6,921 nt of DNA from an uncultured Rhodovulum sp. Its GTDB lineage: Bacteria; Pseudomonadota; Alphaproteobacteria; Rhodobacterales; Rhodobacteraceae. The position numbers and the translations under genes are program-made. Location: the NCBI GenBank assembly GCA_946221765.1, contig CAMIMK010000164.1:1-6921 (forward strand), read 5' to 3'. The notes beneath the pieces were generated by a model. That model had not been told where the DNA came from. It worked only from the letters and a program-made list of their open reading frames with translations, and ran no database searches. Below are positions 6,142-6,921 of the stretch, one piece after another (position 1 is the stretch's first letter; the number at the start of each line of letters is the position of its first letter).

Positions 6142-6921
6142 CTAGCCGGCGAGGTCGATCTCGATGCCCACACCCGCCGCGCGCGCCCGGGCGAGGAGCA
6201 GGGCGCCGATGGCGATGTCCTGCAGGGCGATGCCGACGGAATTGTAGAGGGTGATCTGCCCGGGCGAGGTCCGTCCGGCGGCGGCGCCGGTGATGACGTC
6301 GCCGATCTCCGGCCCCACCTCGGCCTCGGTCAGCGCGCCCTCGGCGAGCGCGAGGAGGAGGTCGCCCGACTCGTGGAAGGCCGTCGCCCGGCTGTCGAGG
6401 AAGACGCGCGCGCGGGCCATGCCGGCGGCGTCGATCTCGCGGTGGTCCGGCCGCGGCGGGGCGCCGACCGCGTTGATGTGCTGGCCGGGCCGGAACCACG
6501 CGCCCGCGACGACCGGGTCGCGCGCGGGGGTGAGGGTACAGACGACATCGGCCTCCGCGAAGACCGCCGCCGGAGTGGCAAAGGCGGCGGTGGCGAGGGC
6601 CGGATGCGCCGCGGCGATCCGGGCGGCGAACCGGGTGGCGGTGTCGGGGTTGCGGGTCCAGAAGACCACGCGCTCGAAAGGACGAACGCAGGCGAGCGCC
6701 GCGACATGTGCGACGGCGAGGTCCCCCGCGCCGATCAGCCCGAGCACGCGCGCGTCGCTACGGGCGAGGTGGCGGGTGGCGACGGCGCTCGCCGCGGCGG
6801 TGCGGATGCGGGTCGGGATCTGGCCGTGGAGGATGCCCTCGCAGAAGCCGGTCTCCTGCGAGACCAGCATCAGCACCGAACGCTGGCTCGGCAGGCCGCG
6901 CGCGGCGTTGTCGGGAATGTC
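6142..6921 (-). CDS. Ornithine cyclodeaminase / mu-crystallin family protein (5' partial)
   Basis: The minus-strand frame is open from the right edge to the TAG at 6142-6144, giving 259 visible residues. Family members have about 310-330, so roughly the first 55 or so are missing. The GTG at 6876 is internal, because the frame reads PDNAARGLPSQRS before it, in line with the family. Visible motifs are RTAAASAVATRHLAR (substrate-carboxylate arginine region), the Rossmann motif LIGAGDLAVAHVAAL, HINAVGA, a following RPD, DSR...ESGDLL, and TLYNSVGIALQDIA near the C-terminus. The family uses NAD(H)/NADP(H) in the cytosol on amino acids or imines. The GxDxPGK segment holding the catalytic aspartate of true ornithine cyclodeaminase is not present. 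The RPD pattern instead resembles human mu-crystallin (a ketimine reductase), so an imine reductase or amino-acid dehydrogenase role is as likely. It converges on the glycan operon and is probably unrelated to it. Confidence 0.88.
   Translation of the reverse strand, partial: DIPDNAARGLPSQRSVLMLVSQETGFCEGILHGQIPTRIRTAAASAVATRHLARSDARVLGLIGAGDLAVAHVAALACVRPFERVVFWTRNPDTATRFAARIAAAHPALATAAFATPAAVFAEADVVCTLTPARDPVVAGAWFRPGQHINAVGAPPRPDHREIDAAGMARARVFLDSRATAFHESGDLLLALAEGALTEAEVGPEIGDVITGAAAGRTSPGQITLYNSVGIALQDIAIGALLLARARAAGVGIEIDLAG

Noticed and set aside
5969..6499. A 176-codon minus-strand frame across the intergenic gap and the cyclodeaminase-family gene
   Set aside because: It is Arg/Gly-rich, out of frame with the recognised family, and covers the gap containing hairpins.

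Overview
The window is very GC-rich, with a strong preference for C at the third codon position. Its genes are tightly packed, with overlapping stops and starts and GGAGG/AGGAGG-type ribosome sites. With a Crp/Fnr regulator of the GDFVDLH type, this suggests an alphaproteobacterium (Rhodobacterales or Hyphomicrobiales are my best guesses). The taxonomy is inference from style and protein families, not from a marker gene.

Layout. Positions 3-6023 are a single plus-strand run of five overlapping reading frames. (1) The C-terminal part of a GT4 glycosyltransferase enters from the left edge and continues, without any stop codon, into a complete Gfo/Idh/MocA oxidoreductase (3-1694). A ribosome site and ATG at 663 could also start the oxidoreductase alone. 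(2) A zinc-less medium-chain dehydrogenase/reductase follows (1684-2778). (3) Next is a 764-residue fusion of a GT4 glycosyltransferase to a GH1-like glycoside hydrolase with both expected catalytic glutamates (2775-5069). (4) A Crp/Fnr-family regulator follows (5066-5818). (5) Last is a 70-residue protein of unknown function (5811-6023). A 118-bp gap with short GC hairpins separates this run from (6), a convergent ornithine cyclodeaminase/mu-crystallin-family gene on the minus strand (6142-6921), whose 5' end lies beyond the right edge.

How it fits together. The glycosyltransferases, the sugar-type oxidoreductase, the dehydrogenase and the glycosidase look like part of an operon that builds a surface or exported glycan or glycoconjugate. 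No signal peptides or membrane segments are visible in the plus-strand proteins, so the visible steps are probably cytosolic, including the glycosidase domain, which is unusual. The Gfo/Idh/MocA and MDR proteins may act in sequence on a nucleotide sugar or sugar intermediate. The Crp/Fnr gene, translationally coupled to the last enzyme, may regulate the operon or link it to another signal. The ornithine cyclodeaminase-like gene is probably a separate unit. The most noteworthy points are the two multi-domain glycosyltransferase fusions and the pairing of a glycosyltransferase with a glycosidase in one chain.
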